64,000 nt of DNA from positions 310,001 through 374,000 of the forward strand of contig NZ_JAPMLP010000003.1 of the NCBI RefSeq assembly GCF_026410285.1, written 5' to 3'. A program made the translations under genes and the position numbers. The notes under the pieces are model-generated. The model saw nothing but the letters and a program-made list of their open reading frames with translations, ran no database searches and was not told the DNA's origin. Positions 53,185 to 61,785 of the stretch are shown piece after piece (positions within the stretch are counted from its first letter, which is position 1; the number at the start of each line of letters is the position of its first letter). This DNA comes from Sulfitobacter sp. F26169L. GTDB taxonomy: Bacteria > Pseudomonadota > Alphaproteobacteria > Rhodobacterales > Rhodobacteraceae.

Positions 53185-55026
53185 ATGTTTGACATTTCTT
53201 CCCTTCCTAACGCCCCCCGTCCACTACGGGATGCAAACGCAGCAGCGGCTTCTGACACACCTTTCGGCGATTTGCCGGAATGGAACCTTGATGACCTGTA
53301 TACAGGCGAGGACGCGCCCGAACTGAAACGGGATCTTGACTGGCTGGAGCAATCCTGCGCCAGCTTCGCTGCCGATTACGAGGGGAAACTGGCAACGCTG
53401 GACGCCGCCGGCCTGCTCGAATGTGTTTTGCGCAACGAAAAGATCAACCAGATCGCAGGGCGCATCATGTCTTTCGCCGGTCTGCGCTACTACCAGCTGA
53501 CCACAGATGCGGGCCGCGCAAAGTTCATGTCGGATGTGCAGGAAAAGGTGACCAATTTCACCACGCCGCTGGTGTTCTTCACACTGGAACTGAACACGCT
53601 GGACGACGAACATCTGGACGATCTGCTGAACAAAAACGCCGATCTTGCGCGCTACAAACCCGTTTTTGACCGTATCCGCGCGATGAAGCCATACCAGCTC
53701 AGCGACGAGATGGAGAAGTTTCTGCACGATCTAGGCGTTGTCGGTGACGCATGGGAGCGGCTGTTCGACGAAACAATTGCGGGCCTGAAATTCGACGTGA
53801 ACGGTGAAACGCTGGGCATTGAGGGCACGCTGAACCTGTTGACCGACCCCGACCGCGACAACCGCGAAGCAGGCGCACGCGAATTGGCCGAGGTGTTTGG
53901 CGAAAACGTCAAAACTTTTGCGCGTATCCACAACACGCAAGCCAAGGAAAAGGAAATCATGGACCGCTGGCGCGGCATGGAAACCGCCCAGACCGCCCGC
54001 CATCTGAGCAATCAGGTAGAACCGGAAGTGGTGGAGGCCCTGCGTAATGCCGTGGTAAACGCTTACCCTAAACTGTCGCACCGATATTATGCGCTAAAGC
54101 AGAAATGGCTGGGGTTGGACAAGATGCAGGTCTGGGACCGCAACGCCCCCCTGCCTATGGAAGACCCCAAAACCGTCGATTGGCCCACCGCCGAAAAAAC
54201 CGTCATGGACGCCTATTCCGCGTTTGATCCGCGTATGGGCGAACTGGCCGAGCCGTTCTTTCGCAAGGGCTGGATCGACGCAGGCGTAAAGCCGGGCAAA
54301 GCGCCCGGTGCCTTTGCCCACCCCACAGTGACAGATGTTCACCCCTACGTGATGCTGAACTACCTCGGCAAACCGCGCGATGTAATGACCCTCGCGCATG
54401 AATTGGGGCACGGCGTGCATCAGGTTCTGGCCGCCGGTCAGGGTGAAATGCTATCCTCTACGCCGCTGACACTGGCAGAAACCGCGTCTGTATTCGGAGA
54501 AATGCTGACATTCCGCAAAATGCTGGAAGGCGCCAAAACCAAATCCGAGCGGCGCATCCTGCTGGCTGGCAAAGTCGAGGACATGATCAACACCGTTGTC
54601 CGCCAGATCGCGTTCTATGATTTCGAATGCAAGCTTCACGCGGCCCGCCGTGGCGGAGAACTGACGCCCGATGACATCAACGCCCTGTGGATGTCCGTTC
54701 AGGCCGAAAGCTTGGGTCCGAATTTCGAGTTCATGGAGGGGTATGAAACTTTCTGGGCCTACATCCCCCACTTCATCCACTCCCCCTTCTACGTTTACGC
54801 CTATGCCTTCGGTGATGGCCTCGTGAACGCGCTCTATGCGGTTTACGAAGAAGGCAAGCCCGGTTTCGAGGACAAATACTTCGATATGCTGCGCGCAGGC
54901 GGTTCCAAGCACCACAAAGAGCTGCTCGCCCCCTTCGGCCTTGATGCATCCGACCCCGCATTCTGGGACAAGGGCCTGTCGATGATTTCCGGCTTCATTG
55001 ACGAGCTGGAAGCCATGGAAGAGTGA
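53185..55026 (+). CDS. pepF: Oligoendopeptidase F (peptidase M3)
   Basis: 613 aa zinc metallopeptidase degrading short peptides in the cytosol. The zinc motif is LAHELGHGVHQ, with the downstream Glu in TLAETASVFGEM. The N-terminal helical lid and PepF M3B blocks (LPEWNLDDLYTGEDAPELKRD) fit. Start ATG 53185 (MFDISSLPNAP); an upstream ATG at 53143 gives an atypical extension. Its TGA overlaps the GTG of the acetyltransferase gene. Confidence 0.94.
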   Translation: MFDISSLPNAPRPLRDANAAAASDTPFGDLPEWNLDDLYTGEDAPELKRDLDWLEQSCASFAADYEGKLATLDAAGLLECVLRNEKINQIAGRIMSFAGLRYYQLTTDAGRAKFMSDVQEKVTNFTTPLVFFTLELNTLDDEHLDDLLNKNADLARYKPVFDRIRAMKPYQLSDEMEKFLHDLGVVGDAWERLFDETIAGLKFDVNGETLGIEGTLNLLTDPDRDNREAGARELAEVFGENVKTFARIHNTQAKEKEIMDRWRGMETAQTARHLSNQVEPEVVEALRNAVVNAYPKLSHRYYALKQKWLGLDKMQVWDRNAPLPMEDPKTVDWPTAEKTVMDAYSAFDPRMGELAEPFFRKGWIDAGVKPGKAPGAFAHPTVTDVHPYVMLNYLGKPRDVMTLAHELGHGVHQVLAAGQGEMLSSTPLTLAETASVFGEMLTFRKMLEGAKTKSERRILLAGKVEDMINTVVRQIAFYDFECKLHAARRGGELTPDDINALWMSVQAESLGPNFEFMEGYETFWAYIPHFIHSPFYVYAYAFGDGLVNALYAVYEEGKPGFEDKYFDMLRAGGSKHHKELLAPFGLDASDPAFWDKGLSMISGFIDELEAMEE

Positions 55027-55508
55027 CACTGCGTCTTGAAAGACTGCACAAAGACGATCTGCCTCGGGTTGCCCACATACAAGTGGCGCCCGAGCAGATC
55101 AAATTTTCCGGCACCGTGGCAGAAGCATTTGAAAAAAATGAAGAGAACATAGATCTTCATGCGATTCTAGAGCGGGATCATCCCGTCGGCTTTTTCAAAA
55201 TCGACACTGCCTATTCGATTGAATACCCCTTCGCTACAGCCGGCTCACTGGGACTGCGCGCTTTTATGATCGATCGCACTTGCCAAGGACGCGGGATTGC
55301 CAGCCAAGCGGTCAGACTGCTGCCGCAGTATCTTTCGCATCACTACCCTGCGCGCGATGTCTATCTAACCGTGAACAAAGCCAATCCGGCAGCCATCCGC
55401 TGTTACCTCAAGGGCGGATTTATTGATACAGGCGGCATCTGGACCAAGGGAAGCGCAGGGCCACAGCATATCATGCATCTGCCCTGCCCGCCTTCAACAT
55501 GCCCCTGA
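55023..55508 (+). CDS. GNAT-family N-acetyltransferase
   Basis: 161 aa. GTG start overlaps the pepF stop. Acetyl-CoA loop Q-G-R-G-I-A is visible in RTCQGRGIASQAVRLL, with LRAFMIDRT before it and VYLTVNKANPAAIRCYLKGG after it (motif B). Substrate unknown; the coupling to pepF may be coincidental. Confidence 0.87.
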   Translation: MTLRLERLHKDDLPRVAHIQVAPEQIKFSGTVAEAFEKNEENIDLHAILERDHPVGFFKIDTAYSIEYPFATAGSLGLRAFMIDRTCQGRGIASQAVRLLPQYLSHHYPARDVYLTVNKANPAAIRCYLKGGFIDTGGIWTKGSAGPQHIMHLPCPPSTCP

Positions 55509-55511
55509 ATC

Positions 55512-56015
55512 TCACCGTTTCACATCTTGCGCCTTCAGCCATTTGCGGATCCTGCCCCGCGCATTTGTGTAGGGCGAAGATGTATTGAACTGTATCATCC
55601 GCCCCTTCGTCCACTTCCCGTACCAAGGCGCACCGTACAACTCTTCACCGCTGCGCTGTGACACCGTTCGGGCAATATCGGCATTGGCCGTTTTCAACCT
55701 GCGCCCCAACCCAGCATAGCCGAGCGTTTCGTAATCCGCATAAAATTTGCGGGCTAGTCTGCGCAACTCGTTCCACTTGAAACCGGTTTCAGGGAAATCA
55801 ACGGCGCAGCCCTGATCATCCAGTTCAAGCCATTTCAAAACCAGCTCGTTCCAGCCCGCCAGATCGGCGGCACTCATACTTGTCCCTCTAGCATGGCCTT
55901 GCAACGTAGTCTCACGGCTCCGGCTGTCCGGCACCCGCTACAAATCGACCATCAGCTTGTCGAACGATCCGGTGATCGCATTCAGCAGCTCTGTCTTGGT
56001 CGCAGGGATTGTCAT
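55512..56015 (-). pseudogene. ClbS/DfsB-family gene with an in-frame amber stop
   Basis: From ATG 56015 the frame reads MTIPATKTELLNAITGSFDK then LMVDL, meets TAG at 55938-55940, and continues in the same frame through GTSMSAADLAGWNELVLKW, ETGFKWNELRRLARKFYADY, and GAPWYGKWTKGRMIQFNTSS to a stop at 55512. Joined, it is a ClbS/DfsB four-helix-bundle (DUF1706) protein; some relatives protect against colibactin. The helix before GWNELVLKW also looks about five residues short. A residual product could start at ATG 55877 (121 aa). Nonsense mutation most likely; sequencing error possible. Confidence 0.7.
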
Positions 56016-56088
56016 GCGCACACCTCTCGGGCACAGAAGAACGGGTCGCTGCTAGCTTCGATACTCCAGTGCCCGGCCTACCGCGATC

Positions 56089-56373
56089 CTACTTCAGCTG
56101 GCTGTCCTTGCTGCCCCGCCGGTTCATCCCGCCCCGCGCCTTAAACCCGGCGTCCCGCTCCTGCACACAGTCGATGCACAGCTTGACCCCCGGCAAGGCA
56201 TCACGCCGCGCCTGCGGGATCGGTTCTTCACACTCCGCACAATGGGTCAGGCTTTCCCCGACAGGTGCGCGCCGTGACTTCAAACGTGCCAGTTCATCAT
56301 TGATCGATGCTTCAATCTGCTCTGCTACCGCGCCATCACGCGCCCAACCTCCAGCCATATCGCTCTCCATCAT
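56089..56373 (-). CDS. DksA/TraR-type C4 zinc-finger protein
   Basis: 94 aa. The C4 finger CAECEEPIPQARRDALPGVK then LCIDC matches the short DksA/TraR family (YbiI-like), which lacks the long coiled-coil tip of DksA. Helical N-terminus MAGGWARDGAVAEQIEAS. Tandem ATG codons at 56373 and 56370 follow GGAGGGTGAG. Some relatives bind the RNA polymerase secondary channel; others have unknown roles. Confidence 0.9.
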   Translation of the reverse strand: MMESDMAGGWARDGAVAEQIEASINDELARLKSRRAPVGESLTHCAECEEPIPQARRDALPGVKLCIDCVQERDAGFKARGGMNRRGSKDSQLK

Positions 56374-56457
56374 TACTCACCCTCCAACTTAAGCATCCCG
56401 CCCCCTCTTGCCAAGTTTACCCGACAAGTGTTGGAGTACCATAAAGGGAGATCCACC

Positions 56458-57633
56458 ATGCGCTTGCTCAGAAACACTATCCTCACGCTTGTCCTGCTGG
56501 CCGCCTTCGCGTTGATCATATTCTGGGCATTTGTTCCGGCCATGGTGGAAAAATCATCAAATCCGGTGGGTACTGGCGGCCCCTATCCCGTCAGTGATGC
56601 CGCTGCAGCCCTCCACAAAACCCTGATCATCGGTGATCTTCACGCCGATCCCCTGCTATGGTCCCGCGACCTCAGCGTACGCGGCAACCGTGGTCAGGTC
56701 GATATCCCGCGCCTGATCGAAGGCAACGTCGCGCTACAGGTATTCTCCGCTGTGACAAAATCGCCTGCCGGTCAGAACTACGAAGAAAATTCCGCCGAGG
56801 CATTTGACAACATTACCGCACTTGCCTTCGGCCAACGCTGGCCAATCGCCACCTGGACCAGCCTGCTGGCCCGCGCCGAACACCAGGCTAAAAAGTTGCA
56901 CGATGTAGAGGCAGCTTCAAACGGCCGCTTGAAGATCATTAAAACCCGCGCCGATCTGGAAGAAGTTCTTGCAGCACGCGCAAACGGCACCGAAATCACC
57001 GGCGGGATACTCGGCATCGAGGGCGCACATCCACTGGAAAGTGACATAGGAAATCTTGACCGCATCGTCGCCGCCGGCTACCGCGTCATCGCGCTCCAGC
57101 ACTTTTTCGACAATGCGCTGGGTGGCTCGCTGCACGGCACCTCAAATCAGGGCCTGACCGACTTCGGCAAGCAGGTGGTGCAAGAAGTTGCCGCGCGTGA
57201 TCTGATCCTGGACATCGCCCACTCCAGCCCGCAAGTCGCAGAAGACGTGATGGCCCTCACCGATATCCCCCTCATCGTCAGCCACACGGGTGTACAAGCC
57301 CACTGCGATGTCAAACGCAACTATCCCGATCCCCTTATGAAAAGGATCGCAGCCACAGGCGGTGTCATCGGCATGGGCTACTGGGATGAAGTCACCTGCG
57401 GCGACAGCACCCCGCGCGGCATTGCAAAAATGATCAAAGCCGCAATCGAACTTGTTGGCGAAGATCACGTTGCTCTCGGTTCAGATTTCGACGGATCGGT
57501 CGGCACCGAATTTGACACATCCGAACTCGCCGCACTGACCAACGCCCTGATGGACATCGACCTCACTGAAACCCAAATTCGCAAAGTGATGGGCGAAAAC
57601 ATGCTCCGGGTGCTGCGCGCACGCCTGAAATAA
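56458..57633 (+). CDS. Membrane-anchored renal-dipeptidase-family peptidase (M19)
   Basis: 391 aa. An N-terminal membrane anchor (LRNTILTLVLLAAFALIIFW) precedes the M19 barrel. Zinc ligands are visible in IIGDLHADPLLW (HxD), LGIEGAHPLE, LILDIAHSS and LIVSHTGVQ, with SDFDGSVG near the C-terminus. It cleaves dipeptides or related amides, probably in the periplasm. Start ATG 56458 follows AAGGGAGA. Confidence 0.91.
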   Translation: MRLLRNTILTLVLLAAFALIIFWAFVPAMVEKSSNPVGTGGPYPVSDAAAALHKTLIIGDLHADPLLWSRDLSVRGNRGQVDIPRLIEGNVALQVFSAVTKSPAGQNYEENSAEAFDNITALAFGQRWPIATWTSLLARAEHQAKKLHDVEAASNGRLKIIKTRADLEEVLAARANGTEITGGILGIEGAHPLESDIGNLDRIVAAGYRVIALQHFFDNALGGSLHGTSNQGLTDFGKQVVQEVAARDLILDIAHSSPQVAEDVMALTDIPLIVSHTGVQAHCDVKRNYPDPLMKRIAATGGVIGMGYWDEVTCGDSTPRGIAKMIKAAIELVGEDHVALGSDFDGSVGTEFDTSELAALTNALMDIDLTETQIRKVMGENMLRVLRARLK

Positions 57634-57634
57634 C

Positions 57635-57710
57635 CTGTTTCTTTTGGCCCTAAATATCCCGGGGGAGATTTCGCATTTGCGAAATCGGGGGCTGGCCCCC
57701 GGACCCCATT
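57635..57710 (-). repeat. Intergenic palindromic repeat, copy 2
   Basis: Read on the minus strand it starts AATGGGG, contains an internal palindrome (GATTTCGCA/TGCGAAATC) and GGGGGCCAGCCCCC, and ends CCCCGGGATATTTAGGGCC then AAAAGAAACAG. Both ends match copy 1 at 41246-41317; the middle differs but keeps the hairpin layout. It lies between convergent genes. Confidence 0.65.
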
Positions 57711-57717
57711 GAATCCG

Positions 57718-57746
57718 AAAAGCCGCCCCCGATCGGGAGCGGCTTT
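57718..57746 (-). terminator. Terminator of rpoH
   Basis: AAAGCCGC (57719-57726) pairs with GCGGCTTT (57739-57746); four T follow on the minus strand. It sits 24 bases beyond the rpoH stop. Confidence 0.7.
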
Positions 57747-57769
57747 CAATCAGACTATTGGTCATTGCG

Positions 57770-58666
57770 CTATTCCGCGGTCACCATGCCTTTTTCCTGT
57801 GCCAGTTCACGCATACGCTTTTGCAGCTTTTCAAACGCACGCACTTCAATCTGTCGAATCCGTTCGCGGCTCACGTCATATTGTCCGCTCAAATCCTCCA
57901 GTGTGACCGTCTCGTCCGACAATCTGCGCTGGACCAGAATGTCCTTTTCGCGTTCATTCAGCACATCCATCGCTTCGGCCAGCATCTCGCGGCGGGTTTC
58001 CAGTTCGTCACGGGCCTCATAGTCTCCGGCCTGATCCGCGTTGTCATCCTCCAACCAGTCCTGCCACTCCATGGTGCCTTCACCTTCGGAGCCGACAGTG
58101 GCGTTCAGCGAAGCATCCCCCCCCGACATCCGCCGATTCATCGAAATGACTTCTTTTTCGGTCACGCCCAGCTGCGTCGCGATGGTTTTCACGTTTTCAG
58201 GGCGCAAATCGCCCTCTTCCAACGCGCCGATCTTGTTCTTGGCCTTACGCAGGTTGAAAAACAGCTTCTTCTGACCCGACGTTGTGCCAAGTTTCACCAT
58301 TGACCACGACCGCAGCACATATTCCTGAATAGATGCGCGAATCCACCACATTGCATAGGTGGCAAGGCGGAAACCCTTTTCAGGGTCAAATCGTTTGACA
58401 GCCTGCATCAAGCCGACATTCGCCTCGGAGATGACCTCGGCCTGCGGCAGACCATAGCCGCGATACCCCATAGCGATTTTGGCCGCCAGACGCAGGTGCG
58501 AGGTGACCATTTTGTGCGCAGCTTCAGTATCTTCCTGCTCGACCCAGCGCTTGGCGAGCATATATTCCTCTTCCGGTTCAAGCAGGGGAAATTTGCGTAT
58601 CTCCTGCATATAGCGGTTCAAACCGCCCTCCGGCGTCGGGGCCGGCAGATTTGCATAGTTAGCCAT
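57770..58666 (-). CDS. rpoH: Heat-shock sigma factor RpoH
   Basis: 298 aa sigma-70 family factor of the heat-shock response. Region 2 (GLMQAVKRFDPEKGFRLATY, AMWWIRASIQEYVLRSWSMV) and region 4 (VTLEDLSGQYDVSRERIRQI) are intact, and the RpoH-box GQKKLFFNLRKAK identifies it as RpoH rather than RpoD. Start ATG 58666 follows AAAGGA; upstream in-frame codons are ignored. Alphaproteobacteria often have two RpoH paralogues, so it may be one of a pair. Confidence 0.95.
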   Translation of the reverse strand: MANYANLPAPTPEGGLNRYMQEIRKFPLLEPEEEYMLAKRWVEQEDTEAAHKMVTSHLRLAAKIAMGYRGYGLPQAEVISEANVGLMQAVKRFDPEKGFRLATYAMWWIRASIQEYVLRSWSMVKLGTTSGQKKLFFNLRKAKNKIGALEEGDLRPENVKTIATQLGVTEKEVISMNRRMSGGDASLNATVGSEGEGTMEWQDWLEDDNADQAGDYEARDELETRREMLAEAMDVLNEREKDILVQRRLSDETVTLEDLSGQYDVSRERIRQIEVRAFEKLQKRMRELAQEKGMVTAE

Positions 58667-58837
58667 TATTTGTCCTTTCCCTGCGCTCATGTAACAGAGC
58701 TTAACATCCATATGGGTGTGCAATGTTCCAGATACAAGATCATGCGTTACCGTTAAGCTAGTACTCCCACACCAGAGGTAAACTTGGTATGCTTCAAAAC
58801 GGCACATCACCGCTTTGTGCAGATTGTGACACCCGCT

Positions 58838-59872
58838 TCAGGCGCGGGTCGGCTCCAACGCATCCAGAAGTCTGGCCATATCTGGCGGCAACGGCGCCTC
58901 AAAGCGGATGGCATCCCCGCTAACAGGATGGACAAACCCCAAAACTGCCGCATGCAACGCCTGACGTGGAAAATCCTTCACTGCCTGGGCCAGCGGCTCT
59001 GGCAGCGCTGTGCGCGCCAGTTTGCGTTTGCCTCCGTAAGTCGGATCACCGACCAGCCCGTGCCCCGCATGGGCCATGTGCACCCTGATCTGGTGGGTGC
59101 GCCCGGTCTCCAGCCAGCACTCCATCAGCGCCAATACCGGAGGCGTGCCGAAGCGCGCGACCGTACGCGCGCGCGTGACAGCATGACGCCCACCCTGAAA
59201 TAGCACCGCCTGCCGTTGCCGGTCCGTCTTGTGGCGGGCAAGCTGTGTTGTCAGCTTGAGGATGTTACCTGATTCGAAGTTTGCGCCCTTCACTCCGCGC
59301 AAACGCGGATCATTGGCATCAGGCACACCGTAAACAAGCGCGCGATAATACCGCTCGACAGTATGCGCTTCGAATTGCTTGGCGAGTCCGTGGTGCGCCG
59401 CGTCCGACTTTGCCACCACCAGCAGCCCCGATGTTTCCTTATCGATCCGGTGTACAATTCCGGGCCGTTTCATGCCCCCCACACCAGACAAATCATCGCC
59501 GCAGTGCGCCAGCAGCGCGTTAACCAATGTCCCCGATGGCGATCCGGGTGCCGGATGCACCACCATACCCGCAGGTTTGTTCACCACAATCAGGTCGTCA
59601 TCTTCGTACACGACATCCAGCGCAATATCTTCGGGCAGGATATGGCTGTCCTGCGCTTCTTCCACATCGATGTCGACCTTGGCGCCCTCGCCCACGACAG
59701 CGCGCGGATCACGCATTATTTCCCCGTTCACATAGACAGCGCCCTGCTCGATCAGTTTCGCCAGACGGGTACGCGATAGCGATGCATCCTCTGGCACATC
59801 TCGCGCAAGCGCCTTATCAAGACGCGGAGGCGGCGTTTCGCCCAGAATGAATGTAATACGGCGGTGCGACAT
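58838..59872 (-). CDS. rluD: 23S rRNA pseudouridine synthase, RluD type
   Basis: 344 aa RluA-family enzyme. An N-terminal S4 domain (RLDKALARDVPEDASLSRTR, VYVNGEIMRDPRAVV) and the catalytic motif HRIDKETSGLLVVAK (Asp) with ALMECWLETGRTHQIRVHMA. It modifies uridines in 23S rRNA helix 69 (RluD) or related sites (RluC). Start ATG 59872 shares two bases with the divergent ATG of the small membrane protein (CATG). Confidence 0.9.
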   Translation of the reverse strand: MSHRRITFILGETPPPRLDKALARDVPEDASLSRTRLAKLIEQGAVYVNGEIMRDPRAVVGEGAKVDIDVEEAQDSHILPEDIALDVVYEDDDLIVVNKPAGMVVHPAPGSPSGTLVNALLAHCGDDLSGVGGMKRPGIVHRIDKETSGLLVVAKSDAAHHGLAKQFEAHTVERYYRALVYGVPDANDPRLRGVKGANFESGNILKLTTQLARHKTDRQRQAVLFQGGRHAVTRARTVARFGTPPVLALMECWLETGRTHQIRVHMAHAGHGLVGDPTYGGKRKLARTALPEPLAQAVKDFPRQALHAAVLGFVHPVSGDAIRFEAPLPPDMARLLDALEPTRA

Positions 59873-60155
59873 GGATGAACTTTCTGAGCCGGCAAACCTG
59901 CGCTTTTTGCGGCGGATGGTGACGGTGCTAACGACAGTGATGATTTTTGGCGTGGTAATCGTTATCGGCCTGCTTGTCACCCGCCTCGGCAGCAAAGCCC
60001 CCGATTTACCCGCGCAAATCACCCTGCCTGACGGCGCAACGGCCACCGCATTCACTCAAGGACCGGATTGGTACGCGATTGTGACGGACCGGAACGAGAT
60101 TTTGATTTTTGACCGGATGACGGGCAAAATAAAACAGACAGTGATTGTGGATTGA
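59871..60155 (+). CDS. Small membrane-anchored protein (DUF6476-like)
   Basis: 94 aa with a cytoplasmic N-terminus, one membrane helix (VTVLTTVMIFGVVIVIGLLV) and a periplasmic beta-rich domain (ITLPDGATATAFTQGPDWYA, ILIFDRMTGKIKQTV). Resembles a small Rhodobacterales-specific family that I recall as DUF6476. ATG 59871 overlaps the opposite-strand rluD start. Function unknown. Confidence 0.75.
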   Translation: MDELSEPANLRFLRRMVTVLTTVMIFGVVIVIGLLVTRLGSKAPDLPAQITLPDGATATAFTQGPDWYAIVTDRNEILIFDRMTGKIKQTVIVD

Positions 60156-60277
60156 GTTCGGCGACAGTTCTGCAAAAGGCCTGAACGGCAATTTCCGACA
60201 AATCCAACCGGACCACGCCTTTTGTTCAAAAAGGCTATCGCCCAAATCTTACAGGAAATTTTTGAATTTGTTGTAAG

Positions 60278-60354
60278 TGGTACCGGGGGATGGTTTCGAA
60301 CCAACTGCCTCGTGGACCACAACCACGCGCTCTAACCAATTGAGCTACCCCGGC
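60278..60354 (-). tRNA. tRNA-His (anticodon GTG)
   Basis: Acceptor GCCGGGG pairs with CCCCGGT (first pair G-U), D-arm GCTC/GAGC, anticodon loop TTGTGGT giving GTG, T-loop TTCGAAA, discriminator A and encoded CCA. The T-stem has one U-U mismatch. The alphaproteobacterial form lacks the usual extra G at -1 and has A73. No integrase nearby. Confidence 0.94.
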
Positions 60355-60364
60355 ACTGCGCCGT

Positions 60365-60393
60365 TGATTAGATTGCGCAGCCGCGCGCGTCAA
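60365..60393 (-). promoter_or_regulatory. Promoter of tRNA-His
   Basis: On the minus strand TTGACG (60388-60393) and TAATCA (60365-60370) are 17 bases apart and end 10 bases before the tRNA, identical to the tRNA-Tyr promoter. Confidence 0.65.
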
Positions 60394-60457
60394 CTCCTAT
60401 CGTTACAGTTTTTTGAAGGTTTGTGCCTATGGGCGTCGATTGCCGTCCGCCAATCGT

Positions 60458-60940
60458 TCAAAGCTTCAGGCGCATGGTTTGCTCAACCAGCGGCAGACCA
60501 TAGGCAACGACAGGCTTTTCTTCTGTAACCTGCCACCCGTTGCGCTGATAGAGCGCAACAGCCGCTTCATGGCTTTTGTGCGTTGCCAGCTGCATTTCGC
60601 GATAGCCCTTTGCACGTGCGAATCCGGTACATTCCTCCAGCAAACACCGCCCCAATCCGTGGCCCCGCGCCTGTGCCACCAGTTGAAACAGGCGGAGCTT
60701 TGCCGTCTGCTCATTCAGTCGCATACAGAAGATTGTGCCCAGTCGGGCGTCACCGCGCCACGCAACCCACCCTCGCTCGCACGCGAAATCCTGATTGGCA
60801 CTGAAATCATCCAAAATCTGCGCCACGGTCCGGCCAAAAGTCGCGTCAAACCCCTCCCCCTGCTCGTAAGTCTCGATATGCACAGCAACTGTCCAATCGC
60901 GGTCAGCGGGTGTAAACGGATGAAGATCAATTTGTGTCAT
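60458..60940 (-). CDS. GNAT-family N-acetyltransferase
   Basis: 160 aa. Acetyl-CoA loop ARGHGLGRCLLEECTGFARA (Q/R-x-x-G-x-G/A), preceded by LRLFQLVAQ and followed by MQLATHKSHEAAVALYQRNG. The CMRLNEQTAKLRLF segment matches acetyltransferases fused to MarR regulators, but no regulator domain is present. Substrate unknown. Confidence 0.87.
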   Translation of the reverse strand: MTQIDLHPFTPADRDWTVAVHIETYEQGEGFDATFGRTVAQILDDFSANQDFACERGWVAWRGDARLGTIFCMRLNEQTAKLRLFQLVAQARGHGLGRCLLEECTGFARAKGYREMQLATHKSHEAAVALYQRNGWQVTEEKPVVAYGLPLVEQTMRLKL

Positions 60941-61024
60941 CCAAGGATGCTAACCGCACAACCGCTTGCTTTTCAAGACACACAGCGGTAGCGATACGCA
61001 CCTGAAAATCCGAAGGAACAGACC

Positions 61025-61225
61025 ATGGGCATTAACGACGAACGTGATATCGAGGCCGACCTGCAAATCGCTCCGACAGATCTGGGCATGGTGCGTCTGT
61101 TTGTCGAAGGTGCAGGCGTTGAAATTCCGATGGATTTCACCCCTGACGAAGCACGCGAAATTGCCGAGGAAATTGTGGCCGCTGCGAAAGCCGCCGCGCA
61201 GATGGGCGGCAAGAAACGCCGCTAA
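61025..61225 (+). CDS. Small acidic protein (DUF6324-like)
   Basis: 66 aa with a good ribosome-binding site (AAGGAACAG). A beta-rich first half (MVRLFVEGAGVEIPMDF) and a helical second half (TPDEAREIAEEIVAAAKAAA) end in basic KKRR. It resembles a short Rhodobacterales family that I recall as DUF6324. Its stop overlaps the convergent mmcB stop. Function unknown. Confidence 0.7.
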   Translation: MGINDERDIEADLQIAPTDLGMVRLFVEGAGVEIPMDFTPDEAREIAEEIVAAAKAAAQMGGKKRR

Positions 61226-61677
61226 TCCCATTCGGGGTGCATGTCGGGATCACGCATCAGCTGCAACCGCCGCGCCGCCGTCACGGCAAACTTTTGCACC
61301 ATAACCTTGCGCCGCGCCGGTGCCAGCTTGGTTTCCGGCGCCATGCGCAAAATCTCGGCGGTGTATCCATCGGCAATAATCAGCCCCTGATCATCCGGCA
61401 GAAGCTCTGTTGGGAAATGCTCATCTACCGCAAAAAAGAAACGGTCCGCCCACTCCAGATAGCCATGCCATTTGCTGTCAGAGGTAAAATCGGCACGGCT
61501 TGATTTACACTCAACAATCCAGATTTCGCCCTTTGGCCCCAACGCGATCACATCCACACGCAAACCACGTGCCGGCACCAGTTCCTCCACACACGCAAAG
61601 CCGTAGCTTGCCAGATGCCGTGACACGCCGCGCTGCAAAAGCTGGCCGGGCTGGAGGATAACGGGTGCTTCGTTCAT
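61222..61677 (-). CDS. mmcB: MmcB-family DNA repair protein
   Basis: 151 aa restriction-endonuclease-like protein. The acidic/Lys core LRVDVIALGPKGEIWIVECK then SSRADFTSDSKWHGYLEWAD (D...E-x-K) matches the PD-(D/E)xK nuclease fold of MmcB, an alphaproteobacterial mitomycin-C resistance protein. Start ATG 61677; ATG codons at 61695 and 61706 are alternatives. A GAAC-N7-GAAC SOS box lies 13 bases upstream of the start, so damage induction is likely. Confidence 0.88.
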   Translation of the reverse strand: MNEAPVILQPGQLLQRGVSRHLASYGFACVEELVPARGLRVDVIALGPKGEIWIVECKSSRADFTSDSKWHGYLEWADRFFFAVDEHFPTELLPDDQGLIIADGYTAEILRMAPETKLAPARRKVMVQKFAVTAARRLQLMRDPDMHPEWD

Positions 61678-61689
61678 ACACCAAATTAT

Positions 61690-61704
61690 GAACATATAGT
61701 GAAC
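61690..61704. promoter_or_regulatory. SOS box (LexA site) upstream of mmcB
   Basis: GAACATATAGTGAAC is an exact GAAC-N7-GAAC match (GTTC-N7-GTTC on the other strand). It lies between mmcB and the divergent membrane-protein gene, so both might respond. Confidence 0.8.
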
Positions 61705-61785
61705 ATACACAACCCTTTCTGCGCCATCTTGGCCTTTTGCCCTCAGCTGCCTATCTTTAACGCTAACCAATCCAAGGATACCCGC

